Positions 34,683-44,135 of a DNA stretch of 64,000 bases are shown piece by piece (positions within the stretch are counted from its first letter, which is position 1; the number at the start of each line of letters is the position of its first letter). Position numbers and translations under genes: made by a program. The stretch is from NCBI RefSeq assembly GCF_029193595.2, contig NZ_CP135052.1:1550001-1614000 (forward strand), in the 5' to 3' direction. This stretch comes from Providencia hangzhouensis. Its GTDB lineage: Bacteria > Pseudomonadota > Gammaproteobacteria > Enterobacterales > Enterobacteriaceae. The notes below the pieces were generated by a model. The model worked only from the letters and a program-made list of their open reading frames with translations. It searched no databases and had not been told where the DNA came from.

Positions 34683-35267
34683 ATGAAACCGTATACGTAT
34701 AATGCGCAATATCAACAAGCCTTCTCGGATGTGATTAATGATGCTGTACAAGAGTTTCCTCGTACGCTTGCTTTACGAATCGATCTTCACTTCCCTGCTG
34801 ATTACCAATATGGTGATTCAAATAAAGAGATAACGCGTTTTATCGAATCGTTGAAAGCAAAGGTTAAAGTCGCTAGTAAAAATAAAAATCACGATTGGGA
34901 ACGTAACTGGCATAATCGTTTACGGTATATTTGGGTACGTGAGATTGGTGAGCTTAATCACCGTAAGCATTACCACGTTTTATTACTGCTGAATAAAGAT
35001 TTTTACTGGAATGCAGGGGATTTTAAATCAACTACCAGTTTAGCGGGATTAATCCAGCAAGCATGGTGTAGTGCATTAGGAATTGAGCTAGCCCAATACG
35101 AAGGGCTTGTCCATTTTACAAAGAACGGGCGTCATGTACTTAATACCAATAAAGAAGACTATTCTCAGCGGCTAGTGAGTTTACTTCACTGCATGGATTA
35201 TCTAGCAAAGGATCATACAAAGAGTTATCACGATGGCTATCGGTCTATTGGGATGAGTCGGGGGTGA
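34683..35267 (+). CDS. yfjJ: YfjJ/YagK-type protein (inovirus Gp2-like)
   Basis: The 194 residues match the inovirus Gp2/YagK-YfjJ family: RTLALRIDLHFPADY, a basic stretch, YIWVREIGELNHRKHYHVLLLLN and YLAKDH. HYHVLLLLN resembles an HUH-type replication-initiator motif, and the family is related to rolling-circle initiators of filamentous phages. It is shorter than full Rep proteins and lacks an obvious tyrosine motif. It is the partner of yfjI in CP4-type islands. Confidence 0.85.
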   Translation: MKPYTYNAQYQQAFSDVINDAVQEFPRTLALRIDLHFPADYQYGDSNKEITRFIESLKAKVKVASKNKNHDWERNWHNRLRYIWVREIGELNHRKHYHVLLLLNKDFYWNAGDFKSTTSLAGLIQQAWCSALGIELAQYEGLVHFTKNGRHVLNTNKEDYSQRLVSLLHCMDYLAKDHTKSYHDGYRSIGMSRG

Positions 35268-35580
35268 CTTGCTTTGGGGCTTGTTAAAGAGAGCTGTAAT
35301 CATATTATTCAAGCCTCAGTTTTGGTGGGCATCCGAGAGTGATCGTGTAAGACGTTTTTATGAACACATTAGTTTGTCGATTGCAGATTGAGCGAATGAT
35401 ATTGATGATAACGCTTGCCGATATACAACTCGCAATGGGTATTCACTCTAGCTGATTATGTACCAAAAGAATATTAAATACAGTGCTTTAAAGAAGTAAA
35501 TTTAGGTTAGTTGAATAAAATCATTTAAACTCGTATATTTTATAGGGTGATTAAATTCTTACAATATAGGGATATTTTAT
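35268..35580. other. Intergenic stretch with a possible 36-residue frame
   Basis: A TTG-started frame at 35281-35391 (LLKRAVIILFKPQFWWASES...) is open but has no independent support. The promoter of the next gene should lie in the AT-rich part after 35500. Nothing else is recognised. Confidence 0.3.
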
Positions 35581-36858
35581 ATGGGATTCTTTGATAATTT
35601 ATTTTCTAAATCAAAACGTGAACCGAAGATGTTAAAAGCTATCTTAAATAGTGGAGCACGTTTGCACGAAGCTGAAGTGGATATCCTCTTTATAATTAAA
35701 AATGGCAATGTTTTGTATGTGAACTATGACACTGAAAACCTTTTTGAGATTGATGGTGATGGTGACAGCTTATTCAAAGGTCGTGTTGTTAATTACAAAC
35801 ATCTGGGAGAAACAACAAAAGATGAAGTTCAGATCTTTGTTGGTTTTAATGAAAACGACGCCTATACGATGTTCACTCTTCAGCTTAACTTAGAAGATAG
35901 ATTGGAATTAGTTGGTCAAGCTTTGACCAGTTTTTTTTCTAACAACCGTATTAATGGCGTGTTTTCATGGGAAGGGTACTCTGTACAATATCAATACACC
36001 TATAAACTATATAATAAAAATAATATCAACTTTTTGATTAATTCTAGCCAAACTCATGGTTACTTAATTAGTGAAGACACCTTCGAACAAGGTGAAGGAG
36101 ATATCCTTAAAGAAAAGTTTTGGTCTACTGCAACTAACGCAGATAGTAGTCCTGAAACATACACATATAACGATCCTAAAACCAATACTGGATACTCTGT
36201 GTCTTCTAGCTGTATTAAAAGTACTAACGAATTTGCTAATAAAATATATGAGCAAGGCGTTGAATCGCTTAAAAAAGCTGATTTTAAAATGGCATTTAAT
36301 AATTTTAAAATAGCTGCAAAATATGGACATACTTCTGCAACGTTCAATTTGGCATTAATGTATAAAAATGGAAATGGGTGTGATTATAGCTATGAGGATG
36401 CATTGCAATTATTTATAAAATCCCAGAATGAAGGGCATCAGGGGGCATTTAGGCATATTGATGAACTAGAAAGTGTAAAAGAACGCTCAAATGACTTATC
36501 CAATCTTCCTCTGGTAATAAATGAAGCTAGCCACTTACATGATGGAACAATTCTCTACTTTTTTTATTTCTTCTTGCTAAATAATTTAAGTGAGGTTGAT
36601 ATCGTAAGCTGGATAAGATATGAGCTTGATTGTGCATCTTTAGGTAATGAGCTTGCGCAGCAATATGTCAATGAAATATCGCCTAATAGACATTTTTATA
36701 AAAATGGAGGGAATGAGTTAACTCCTCATGCCTCATTATTTAGTGATCTTTTTGATAATGTTACCATTCCACTGAGAAAAGAAGAAGATTTTAGCGATAT
36801 AATCAAGCTGAGATGCAATCTAGTCAAAAATTTATTTAAACATATTTTTGAACAATAG
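35581..36858 (+). CDS. Unknown protein with Sel1/TPR-like repeat segment
   Basis: The 425-residue product starts MGFFDNLFSKSKREPK, a short amphipathic start seen in membrane-associated or scaffold proteins. Residues 20-210 are beta-rich and of no known family. Residues about 220-290 hold a helical repeat: EQGVESLKKADFKMAFNNF, KYGHTSATFNLALMYKNGNG and EDALQLFIKSQNEGH, which is Sel1/TPR-like. The C-terminal third is helical and unknown. It lies between island core genes and the restriction operon, so a defence or stress function is plausible but unproved. Confidence 0.6.
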   Translation: MGFFDNLFSKSKREPKMLKAILNSGARLHEAEVDILFIIKNGNVLYVNYDTENLFEIDGDGDSLFKGRVVNYKHLGETTKDEVQIFVGFNENDAYTMFTLQLNLEDRLELVGQALTSFFSNNRINGVFSWEGYSVQYQYTYKLYNKNNINFLINSSQTHGYLISEDTFEQGEGDILKEKFWSTATNADSSPETYTYNDPKTNTGYSVSSSCIKSTNEFANKIYEQGVESLKKADFKMAFNNFKIAAKYGHTSATFNLALMYKNGNGCDYSYEDALQLFIKSQNEGHQGAFRHIDELESVKERSNDLSNLPLVINEASHLHDGTILYFFYFFLLNNLSEVDIVSWIRYELDCASLGNELAQQYVNEISPNRHFYKNGGNELTPHASLFSDLFDNVTIPLRKEEDFSDIIKLRCNLVKNLFKHIFEQ

Positions 36859-37173
36859 CAGAATAACTCCCTCGACTACTTTTAAATGCCTAGAGCTATG
36901 CTATACAGTTGAAACGAGGCTCTTTGTGGCAGTAGTAAGCGCAATGAGATCTACATTGAAATATGTTCTTACTAGAGTCCATGAGGTAATAATCGTCCTT
37001 TCCTTAGGTATGATCTGCTAACTAATTTAGCTGTTGGCTTTGAACGAGGAATGGACGTTATACAAGCGCTAACGTCCATAAAAATTAATATTAATATCAA
37101 GTACAGTACATTAGTGTTAGATAAAGCTGCCCTTAATAATATCCGTATAATTAATAATATCCGTATAATGAGT
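36859..37173. other. Intergenic stretch with inverted and tandem repeats
   Basis: GGACGTTA pairs with TAACGTCC across a 9-base loop (37053-37077). TTAATAATATCCGTATAA occurs twice in tandem at 37133-37150 and 37151-37168, just before the alpA stop. No gene is visible. Confidence 0.5.
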
Positions 37174-37392
37174 TCAGGCAGTAGCTATCTCGCGTTGAAG
37201 AAGCCATTCATCAAGTTCTAATTCTACCCAGCCAACAGACTGTTTTCCTAACTGCCGCTGCTTTGGAAAAGTGGGGTCATAGCGTTTTGACTTTGGGTTG
37301 AGCCAGTCATATATCGTCGCTCTTTTGATGCCAATTTTAGCTATAACAGCTGGAAGACGCAGGATTTTCATAGTTTGAGTGTGGGATATCAT
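37174..37392 (-). CDS. alpA: AlpA-family regulator/excisionase
   Basis: The 72-residue protein has the MerR-like HTH of AlpA: ILRLPAVIAKIGIKRATIYDWL, then FPKQRQLGKQSVGWVELELDEWL. In CP4-57 AlpA activates the integrase and promotes excision. The true start may be the later ATG giving MKILRLPAV (37371). The gene is oriented as the integrase at 54397, but 17 kb of cargo separates them. Confidence 0.9.
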   Translation of the reverse strand: MISHTQTMKILRLPAVIAKIGIKRATIYDWLNPKSKRYDPTFPKQRQLGKQSVGWVELELDEWLLQREIATA

Positions 37393-37553
37393 ATTTTTAC
37401 CTCTTTAAATTCTTACAATTCAAGTTCATTATTGAATAACGTTTTTTCTACCTGAGCCGATTGGCTGGTATGCAAAGGATTGTAATGAAGATGAACGATG
37501 TCTAAAATGTGCTTTAATGTGCATTTATTAATTACTTTTTTTGACACTAAATT

Positions 37554-38750
37554 ATGCCAGCTCTAACTTCTCTACAAAAAGCAGCGTTTGATGCAATAGA
37601 TACTCTTCATTTCAATCAAATTTTAATGAGTTTCGTATACGAAGAGCCGATCGAAGAGTGGTATCATTACATTCTTAACCGGATCAATGGAGAGATCCAA
37701 AAGAAAGGGATTACAGGAAAGCAAGCAGAAATAGCCAAACATTATATATTGGCTAATCTTGAAATTCACTTATCTGTTGATAATAAATATCTTTTGTATG
37801 TGGCTGAGAATGTTAAAAATAACAACATTGATGATGAGTCTTATAGCAAAGAGACTGCTAAGAAAGTTGTGGAACACGGAATAAATTTTAGCCTTGCCTA
37901 TCTTTCCTTTATTGCTGATAAGAATGGTATTGATAGAGAATTTGTTAGCCAAGTCGTTGATGACTTGATAAATGATGATAAGGTTTCTTTATCAACAATG
38001 CCTTTTTTTATCAAATACAGGCTGACTGAATGTTGCTATGCATTTGAGTATCCAGATGCCCCTATAGGCTTTTATCATGAACTGGTGAGTCACGATATTA
38101 TCCCGTGTGGCAAATATTCACCTAATATTGATAAAAATGTGAAGGAATCTGGCTTAGAGCTATCACTGTTGTTCATTCGTGCTGGTTTACTTTTTGAGTT
38201 TAGGATGCTGCAAAGTGCGATTAGAACAATGATATCTGTTGATTTAAAGAACGAGATTTTTTTTACTAAACATGATTCCGATGTATATCATATTAATCGT
38301 AGGATGATAGCAGATTATTATAAAAGGCCTATTAATTTTCAGTGTAACGAATATGTGTCGGAAATAGATGCTGAAAAATTACTTAAAAATATGAGCAAAT
38401 TTTACGTTCATAAACGAATGTTTAGTGGTACGCAGGGGAGTTGGCTGGGAACGTTGGGAGCTTTTGATATTGAGGCTAGTCGCTGGAATGAGCCAAACAA
38501 AGCAATTTATGATGAGGCTGATAATAATCTTACGATTTCAGAGAAGGTTAAATCAAAGCTTTTAGATTACGGTTTTAGTGTATCAGCAAGAAGTTTGTAT
38601 CTGAGGCATAAAGCAATAAGGCAAGATAATTACTCTAAAATCCAGCGTTACTACTATTTCTTAATAAAACAAGAGTTTGGGCCTCCTTGGAATAATAACT
38701 ATTATTATAACTTAGCCCTTGAATATAAAAAGAAAGATTTGAGTGAATAG
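37554..38750 (+). CDS. Unknown 398-residue protein next to the restriction operon
   Basis: No family was recognised. It starts PALTSLQKAAFDAIDTLHFNQ and is mainly helical. It has charged helices up to residue 260 and a basic, aromatic C-terminal third (KMFSGTQGSWLGTLGAF-like segment, then YYYFLIKQEFGPPWNNNYYYN). No membrane helix or catalytic motif is apparent. It lies 160 bases upstream of hsdM in the same direction and may be an accessory or independent defence gene. Confidence 0.6.
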   Translation: MPALTSLQKAAFDAIDTLHFNQILMSFVYEEPIEEWYHYILNRINGEIQKKGITGKQAEIAKHYILANLEIHLSVDNKYLLYVAENVKNNNIDDESYSKETAKKVVEHGINFSLAYLSFIADKNGIDREFVSQVVDDLINDDKVSLSTMPFFIKYRLTECCYAFEYPDAPIGFYHELVSHDIIPCGKYSPNIDKNVKESGLELSLLFIRAGLLFEFRMLQSAIRTMISVDLKNEIFFTKHDSDVYHINRRMIADYYKRPINFQCNEYVSEIDAEKLLKNMSKFYVHKRMFSGTQGSWLGTLGAFDIEASRWNEPNKAIYDEADNNLTISEKVKSKLLDYGFSVSARSLYLRHKAIRQDNYSKIQRYYYFLIKQEFGPPWNNNYYYNLALEYKKKDLSE

Positions 38751-38911
38751 AGTTTGTTTATTATTTTTCTATGAAACGGAGGATAAATAATGTTCACTGG
38801 GTTGGTTAACTTTTGGATAACTAGCGTTTTTTGCGTCTCCTGTCGCTACCACTAGGCTTGTTATAAAGGTACAATCAGTTAACTTTTTTAATATACAATG
38901 TGCTGATTACA

Positions 38912-40951
38912 ATGACTAATAACAATTTCTCTTCAACAGCGGCATTTCTATGGTCAGTAGCTGACCTGTTACGTGGTGACTTCAAGCAATCTCAATACGG
39001 ACGCATCATTCTCCCTTTCACTCTGCTAAGACGCTTAGAGTGTGTGCTTGCTGCTACAAAGGCTGATGTTCTGGCTAAATACGACGCAGTAAAATCAATG
39101 CCGATTGAAGCGCAGGACAAACTACTTACCCATGCTGCGCAGTTAAGTTTTTATAACACCTCAAAAATGGATTTGAACCGTCTTGGTGAAACTGGTGTAG
39201 CAAATAATCTTCAGAACTACATTCAATCATTTAGCCCAAATGCCCGTGAGATTTTTGAGCACTTCGACTTTTTCAATACCATTGATAAATTGGAAGAAGC
39301 CGATCTGCTTTATAAAGTTGCAAAACGTTTTGCGACTACCGATCTTCACCCTGACACCATTAGCAACTACGGTATGGGTTTAGTGTTTGAGGAGCTTATT
39401 CGACGCTTTGCCGAAAGCTCGAATGAAACAGCAGGGGAACACTTTACCCCAAGAGATATTGTTGAGCTGACAACGTCATTGCTTTTCACTAACGAAGAAG
39501 AGTTAACCAGCTCGGGTTTAGTTCGCTCAATTTACGACCCTACTGCAGGAACAGGTGGCTTCTTATCGTCTGGTATGGAGTATGTCCACAAACTCAATGA
39601 GAAAGCCTCTTTATCTGCATTCGGTCAAGAGCTGAACCCAGAGTCATACGCAATCTGTAAAGCAGATATGCTGATTAAGGGGCAGAAGGTCGATAACATC
39701 AAGCTGGGCAATACCTTATCGAATGACCAGCTCCGCAATGATAAGTTTGACTATATGCTATCTAATCCGCCCTTTGGTGTGGATTGGAAGAAAATCCAAA
39801 AATACATCACTGATGAACATACCCAAAAAGGTTTTGAAGGCCGCTTTGGTGCGGGCTTACCACGAGTGTCTGATGGTTCATTACTGTTTTTGATGCACCT
39901 GATTAGTAAAATGCGCCCTGAAAGTGAAGGTGGTTCACGTATTGGTATCATCCTGAATGGTTCACCACTTTTTACTGGCGGAGCTGGTAGCGGTGAGAGT
40001 GAAATTAGACGCTATATTCTGGAAAATGACTTACTCGAAGCGATTGTGGCATTGCCTACTGATATGTTCTACAACACGGGTATTGCCACTTATATTTGGG
40101 TGTTATCTAACCATAAGCCAACTGCTCGCAAAGGCAAGGTTCAATTAATTAATGCGTCAAAAGAACGCGCTAAAACAGGCGGGCGCGGGCGTAGTGGTGG
40201 CAGTGAAGTCGAAGGCGATGATGAAAACGTGTTTTATGCAGCCATGCGTAGATCACTAGGTAGTAAACGTAAAGAACTGACAGAAGAAGCGATTGAGACA
40301 ATTGTGCAAACATACGGTCAGTTTGTAGAAAATGATTTTAGTAAAATCTTTGATTACAAAGCATTTGGCTATCGACGAATTACGGTTGAACGTCCACTGA
40401 AATTAGCTATTTTCCCGAAAGATGCTATACGCCTCGAAGCTCTGCAAGCAGATAGTGTTTGGCAGAAAATGGATGAACCCATTCAACAAACTATTCTTGA
40501 CGCGCTAGCGTCATTTGAAGGCGAAAAATATTTGTCTCGTGATAAATTCCTCAAGCAGCTAAAAAGCAAGCTGGTGGATGTTAAACTAAGCGCAGTACAA
40601 CTAAAACTGATTGTCAAACACCTTGGTGAGTACGACGATGAAGCTGAAGTGTGCAAAGCCAAAGGCCAGATTGAAGCTAACCCTGATTTACGCGACAACG
40701 AAAACGTACCACTCACTGAAAATATTACTGATTATTTTGCTCGAGAAGTTCTGCCACACGTACCGGATGCGTGGATTGATAAAAGCAAGCTGGACCCGAA
40801 AGATGGTGACGTGGGTATAGTGGGTTATGAAATTCCGTTCAATCGCCATTTCTATGTTTATGAGCCACCGAGAGCATTAGAAGAGATTGATGCGGAGTTG
40901 GATGCGATATCAGCTGAGATTATGCAATTGCTTAATGAGGTGCATTCATAA
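38912..40951 (+). CDS. hsdM: Type I restriction-modification DNA methyltransferase subunit HsdM
   Basis: From ATG 38912 the product has 679 residues. The N-terminal helical domain reads [21 protein letters not shown]. The SAM-binding motif I is DPTAGTGGF (about residue 208), and the adenine-methylation motif is NPPF (about 284). The enzyme methylates adenine in the bipartite site chosen by HsdS. A start at 38900 (GTG) is possible but has no better ribosome site. The stop overlaps the hsdS start (TAATG). Confidence 0.96.
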   Translation: MTNNNFSSTAAFLWSVADLLRGDFKQSQYGRIILPFTLLRRLECVLAATKADVLAKYDAVKSMPIEAQDKLLTHAAQLSFYNTSKMDLNRLGETGVANNLQNYIQSFSPNAREIFEHFDFFNTIDKLEEADLLYKVAKRFATTDLHPDTISNYGMGLVFEELIRRFAESSNETAGEHFTPRDIVELTTSLLFTNEEELTSSGLVRSIYDPTAGTGGFLSSGMEYVHKLNEKASLSAFGQELNPESYAICKADMLIKGQKVDNIKLGNTLSNDQLRNDKFDYMLSNPPFGVDWKKIQKYITDEHTQKGFEGRFGAGLPRVSDGSLLFLMHLISKMRPESEGGSRIGIILNGSPLFTGGAGSGESEIRRYILENDLLEAIVALPTDMFYNTGIATYIWVLSNHKPTARKGKVQLINASKERAKTGGRGRSGGSEVEGDDENVFYAAMRRSLGSKRKELTEEAIETIVQTYGQFVENDFSKIFDYKAFGYRRITVERPLKLAIFPKDAIRLEALQADSVWQKMDEPIQQTILDALASFEGEKYLSRDKFLKQLKSKLVDVKLSAVQLKLIVKHLGEYDDEAEVCKAKGQIEANPDLRDNENVPLTENITDYFAREVLPHVPDAWIDKSKLDPKDGDVGIVGYEIPFNRHFYVYEPPRALEEIDAELDAISAEIMQLLNEVHS

Positions 40952-42291
40952 TGGCGGGGCGCTATAAGGTATATCCTGAGTATAAGGAGTACAACTCAGC
41001 GTGGTTCGACTTTCTCCCAAGTCATTGGCAGTCAGTTAGCTTGAAGTGGACTTCACACCTTTATTCAGGTGGAACACCAAGTAAAGACAATTTATCGTTC
41101 TGGGAAAATGGTTCAATTCCTTGGTTAAACTCTGGCGCAGTGAACCAAAGCCTAATTGAAAAACCATCAGCATTTATTACTAGAGATGCTTTTAATAATA
41201 GTAGTGCTAAGTGGATTCCAAAAGAATCGTTGGTAATGGCTTTAGCTGGTCAAGGAAAGACTAAAGGAATGGTTGCTCAACTAGCTATTGATTCTACGTG
41301 TAATCAGTCAATGGCAGCTATTGTTCCAAGTAAGGATATATCTTCTCGCTTTTTATTTTGGTGGCTAACTAGCAATTATCAAAAAATTCGAAACATGGCT
41401 GGAGGGGATCTGAGGGATGGTCTCAACTTAGAGCTACTAGGAAGTATCAGTTCTCCTATTTTCGACCGTAAAGAACAACAAAAAATCGCTAATTTCCTCG
41501 ATCATGAAACAGCCAAGATAGACACTTTAATAGCTAAGCAAGAAAAATTGATTGAGCTGTTAAAAGAAAAACGCCAAGCGGTGATTTCTAACGCTGTGAC
41601 CAAAGGACTTAACCCAGATGTACCAATGAAAGACTCAGGCGTGGAATGGTTGGGTGAAGTACCGGAACATTGGGATATGAAAAGGTTGAAGTATATTGGT
41701 GAAGCGAGAAACGGGCTTACTTATTCGCCTGATGATGTTGTTACTCAGGAGGAGGGCGTTTTAGTTTTAAGATCTTCAAATATCCAAGGTGCGAGATTAA
41801 GTTTTTCTGATAATGTTTACGTCAATATGGATATTCCTATTCGTATTAGAACCAAAGAAAATGACTTGCTAATTTGTTCAAGGAACGGCAGCAGGCAACT
41901 TATCGGTAAAAATGCACTAATTACAAAAGAGGCTGTTGATATGGCTTTTGGTGCATTTATGGTTGTTTTCAGAAGTAAGTTAAATCCTTATTTATATTGG
42001 GTATTAAACTCCCCATTGTTTGAATACCAATCTGGCTCATTTTTAACATCCACTATAAATCAATTGACGATCAGCAATCTTGAAAGTATGGAGATTCCTC
42101 TTCCTCCAGAATGTGAACAAGAAGAGATCAAAAGCTATCTTATCAAGAAAAGTGAGTACTTTGATGATTTAACCAGTAAGACACTTCAAAAAATTAACTT
42201 ATTGAAAGAACGTAAAACAGCTCTTATCTCAGCCGCAGTTACAGGAAAAATTGATGTACGTGATTGGCAACCAAAAGGAATTCAAGAATGA
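40951..42291 (+). CDS. hsdS: Type I restriction-modification specificity subunit HsdS
   Basis: The 446 residues show two target-recognition domains, each followed by a conserved helix: EQQKIANFLDHETAKIDTLIAKQEKLIELLKEKRQAVIS in the middle (about 175-215) and a second coiled coil near the C-terminus (KTLQKINLLKERKTALISAAVTG). Each TRD reads one half of the bipartite DNA site; the site itself cannot be deduced here. The start overlaps hsdM by one base, and the stop overlaps the DUF262 gene (ATGA). Confidence 0.94.
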   Translation: MAGRYKVYPEYKEYNSAWFDFLPSHWQSVSLKWTSHLYSGGTPSKDNLSFWENGSIPWLNSGAVNQSLIEKPSAFITRDAFNNSSAKWIPKESLVMALAGQGKTKGMVAQLAIDSTCNQSMAAIVPSKDISSRFLFWWLTSNYQKIRNMAGGDLRDGLNLELLGSISSPIFDRKEQQKIANFLDHETAKIDTLIAKQEKLIELLKEKRQAVISNAVTKGLNPDVPMKDSGVEWLGEVPEHWDMKRLKYIGEARNGLTYSPDDVVTQEEGVLVLRSSNIQGARLSFSDNVYVNMDIPIRIRTKENDLLICSRNGSRQLIGKNALITKEAVDMAFGAFMVVFRSKLNPYLYWVLNSPLFEYQSGSFLTSTINQLTISNLESMEIPLPPECEQEEIKSYLIKKSEYFDDLTSKTLQKINLLKERKTALISAAVTGKIDVRDWQPKGIQE

Positions 42292-44135
42292 GTCGTTTTG
42301 AAAATAAAATTGATGCAAATAACCGTTCTATTTTAGAAGTGCTTGATAATAAAAAATACACAGTTGATTACTATCAGCGTGAATATAGCTGGGAGCAGAC
42401 TCACATAGAGCAGCTTGTTACTGATTTGTGTAATGCATTTTTGGATAACTACGACTCTGAGCATCAACGCCAAGATGTAGCCGATTATAATAGTTACTAC
42501 TTAGGCCCTTTTGTCCTTAGTGAAAAGTCGGGTAAACGCAGTATTATCGATGGTCAGCAACGTTTAACGTCACTAACATTATTTTTGATTTATCTGAATA
42601 ATAAACAACGAGAACTTGGTCTAAAAGAAGCCATTTCAGGTATGATTTTTTCTGAGAAATTTGGAGTGAAATCATTCAATATAGATGTACCTGAGCGTAC
42701 AGCCTGCCTTGATGCCTTATTTAACCAAGGGGAGTACGTACCACCAGAAGATGCAGATGCCTCAACGGTTAATATGGTGGCTCGTTATCAAAATATCTGT
42801 GATGCATTTCCAATAGACCGCATTGATGAAAAAGTATTTCCGTTATTTATTGACTGGTTTAAAGAATTAGTTGTTCTTGTCGAAATCGTGGCATATAACG
42901 ATGAAAATGCCTACACTATTTTTGAGACAATGAACGACAGGGGGCTAAATTTAACCCCAACTGAAATGTTAAAAGGTTTTTTGCTATCGAAGTATCGCGA
43001 CGATAAAAAGCGGCAAAAGGCTAACGATTTCTGGAAACAAACGGTCATTGACCTTAAAGCTTTTGATAAAGAAGAAGATCAACGTTTTATTCAGGCGTGG
43101 CTAAGAGCAAAATATGCTGAGTCCATCCGCCAAAGTAAAGCAGGCTCACTTAACGAAGACTTTGAAAAAATTGGTACTCGTTTCCATAACTGGGTTAGAG
43201 ATAACCTATCCAAGATGAAGCTTGCTAAGGCTGGTGAAAATGAGTTTGATGTGTTTATTAATACCGAGTTTAAATACTACGTGAACGCGTATAAGCGCCT
43301 ACGTCAAGCAGAAGAAACGATGACGTCAGGACTCGATTCAATTCATTACATCTATCAATGGGGGATCGCAACCTCATTAAGCTATCCTTTGATGCTTGCA
43401 CCGTTAAAAACGACAGACTCCGTTGAATTAGCCAACAAAAAAATGAATCTTGTGGCGAAGTATATTGATATTTTTTGTGTTCGTAGAGCGATTAACTTCC
43501 GTAACTTCTCTGCCAGCTCTATTCGCTATACGATGTACAATTTAGTTAAAGAAATCCGTAATAAAGACTATAATGAGTTACTCGTTATTTTTGATAAAAT
43601 GCTTTGTGAGATGGATGAACGGTGGGATGGTTTTGATAGGTTTTGTCTGCATGGGCAAAACGGCCGTTTCGTTAAGTACTTACTTTCACGCTTATCAAGT
43701 TATGTCGATAGTTTAGCAGGGGCAAATACAGACTTTTCGACCTACTATCATGCAACAAATGGTAAGCCTTTTGAAATAGAGCATTTATGGGCGAATAACT
43801 TTGACGATCATAAGGATGAGTTCGAACAACAAAGTGATTTTTATGATGCTCGAAATAAGATTGGGGCTTTGGTACTACTTCCACGAGGCACAAATCAGTC
43901 ATACAGTGATAAACCATATGTAGATAAGCTTCCTCACTACATTAAAGAAAACTTGCTGGTTAAGTCTCTACACCCATTGGCATATGAAAATAACCCTAAC
44001 TTCAATAAGCTATTCACAAACAATGGGTTAGCATTTAAGGCTCATTCAGACATGAAAGTGGCTGATATCAAGGAACGTTGTGAGTTATATCGCCAAATAG
44101 CAGAACAAATTTGGTGTTTGGAGGAAGCTAACTAA
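42288..44135 (+). CDS. DUF262-DUF1524 (GmrSD-like) protein embedded in the hsd operon
   Basis: Start at 42288 gives 615 residues. DUF262 features are YYQREYSWEQTHIEQLV, IIDGQQRLTSLTLFLIYL (ParB/Srx-like nucleotide-binding motif) and IFETMNDRGLNLTPTEMLKG. The C-terminal DUF1524 HNH nuclease shows FEIEHLWANN and ARNKIGALVLLP. The same domain pair forms GmrSD-type enzymes, which cleave DNA with modified bases. Both its ends overlap the hsd genes by a few bases, so it is co-translated. It may extend the RM system against modified phage DNA. Confidence 0.9.
   Translation: MSRFENKIDANNRSILEVLDNKKYTVDYYQREYSWEQTHIEQLVTDLCNAFLDNYDSEHQRQDVADYNSYYLGPFVLSEKSGKRSIIDGQQRLTSLTLFLIYLNNKQRELGLKEAISGMIFSEKFGVKSFNIDVPERTACLDALFNQGEYVPPEDADASTVNMVARYQNICDAFPIDRIDEKVFPLFIDWFKELVVLVEIVAYNDENAYTIFETMNDRGLNLTPTEMLKGFLLSKYRDDKKRQKANDFWKQTVIDLKAFDKEEDQRFIQAWLRAKYAESIRQSKAGSLNEDFEKIGTRFHNWVRDNLSKMKLAKAGENEFDVFINTEFKYYVNAYKRLRQAEETMTSGLDSIHYIYQWGIATSLSYPLMLAPLKTTDSVELANKKMNLVAKYIDIFCVRRAINFRNFSASSIRYTMYNLVKEIRNKDYNELLVIFDKMLCEMDERWDGFDRFCLHGQNGRFVKYLLSRLSSYVDSLAGANTDFSTYYHATNGKPFEIEHLWANNFDDHKDEFEQQSDFYDARNKIGALVLLPRGTNQSYSDKPYVDKLPHYIKENLLVKSLHPLAYENNPNFNKLFTNNGLAFKAHSDMKVADIKERCELYRQIAEQIWCLEEAN

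Noticed and set aside
42264-42287. Earlier start of the DUF262 gene
   Set aside because: The ATG at 42288 overlaps the hsdS stop as ATGA, the typical coupled arrangement, and the homologous part begins there.
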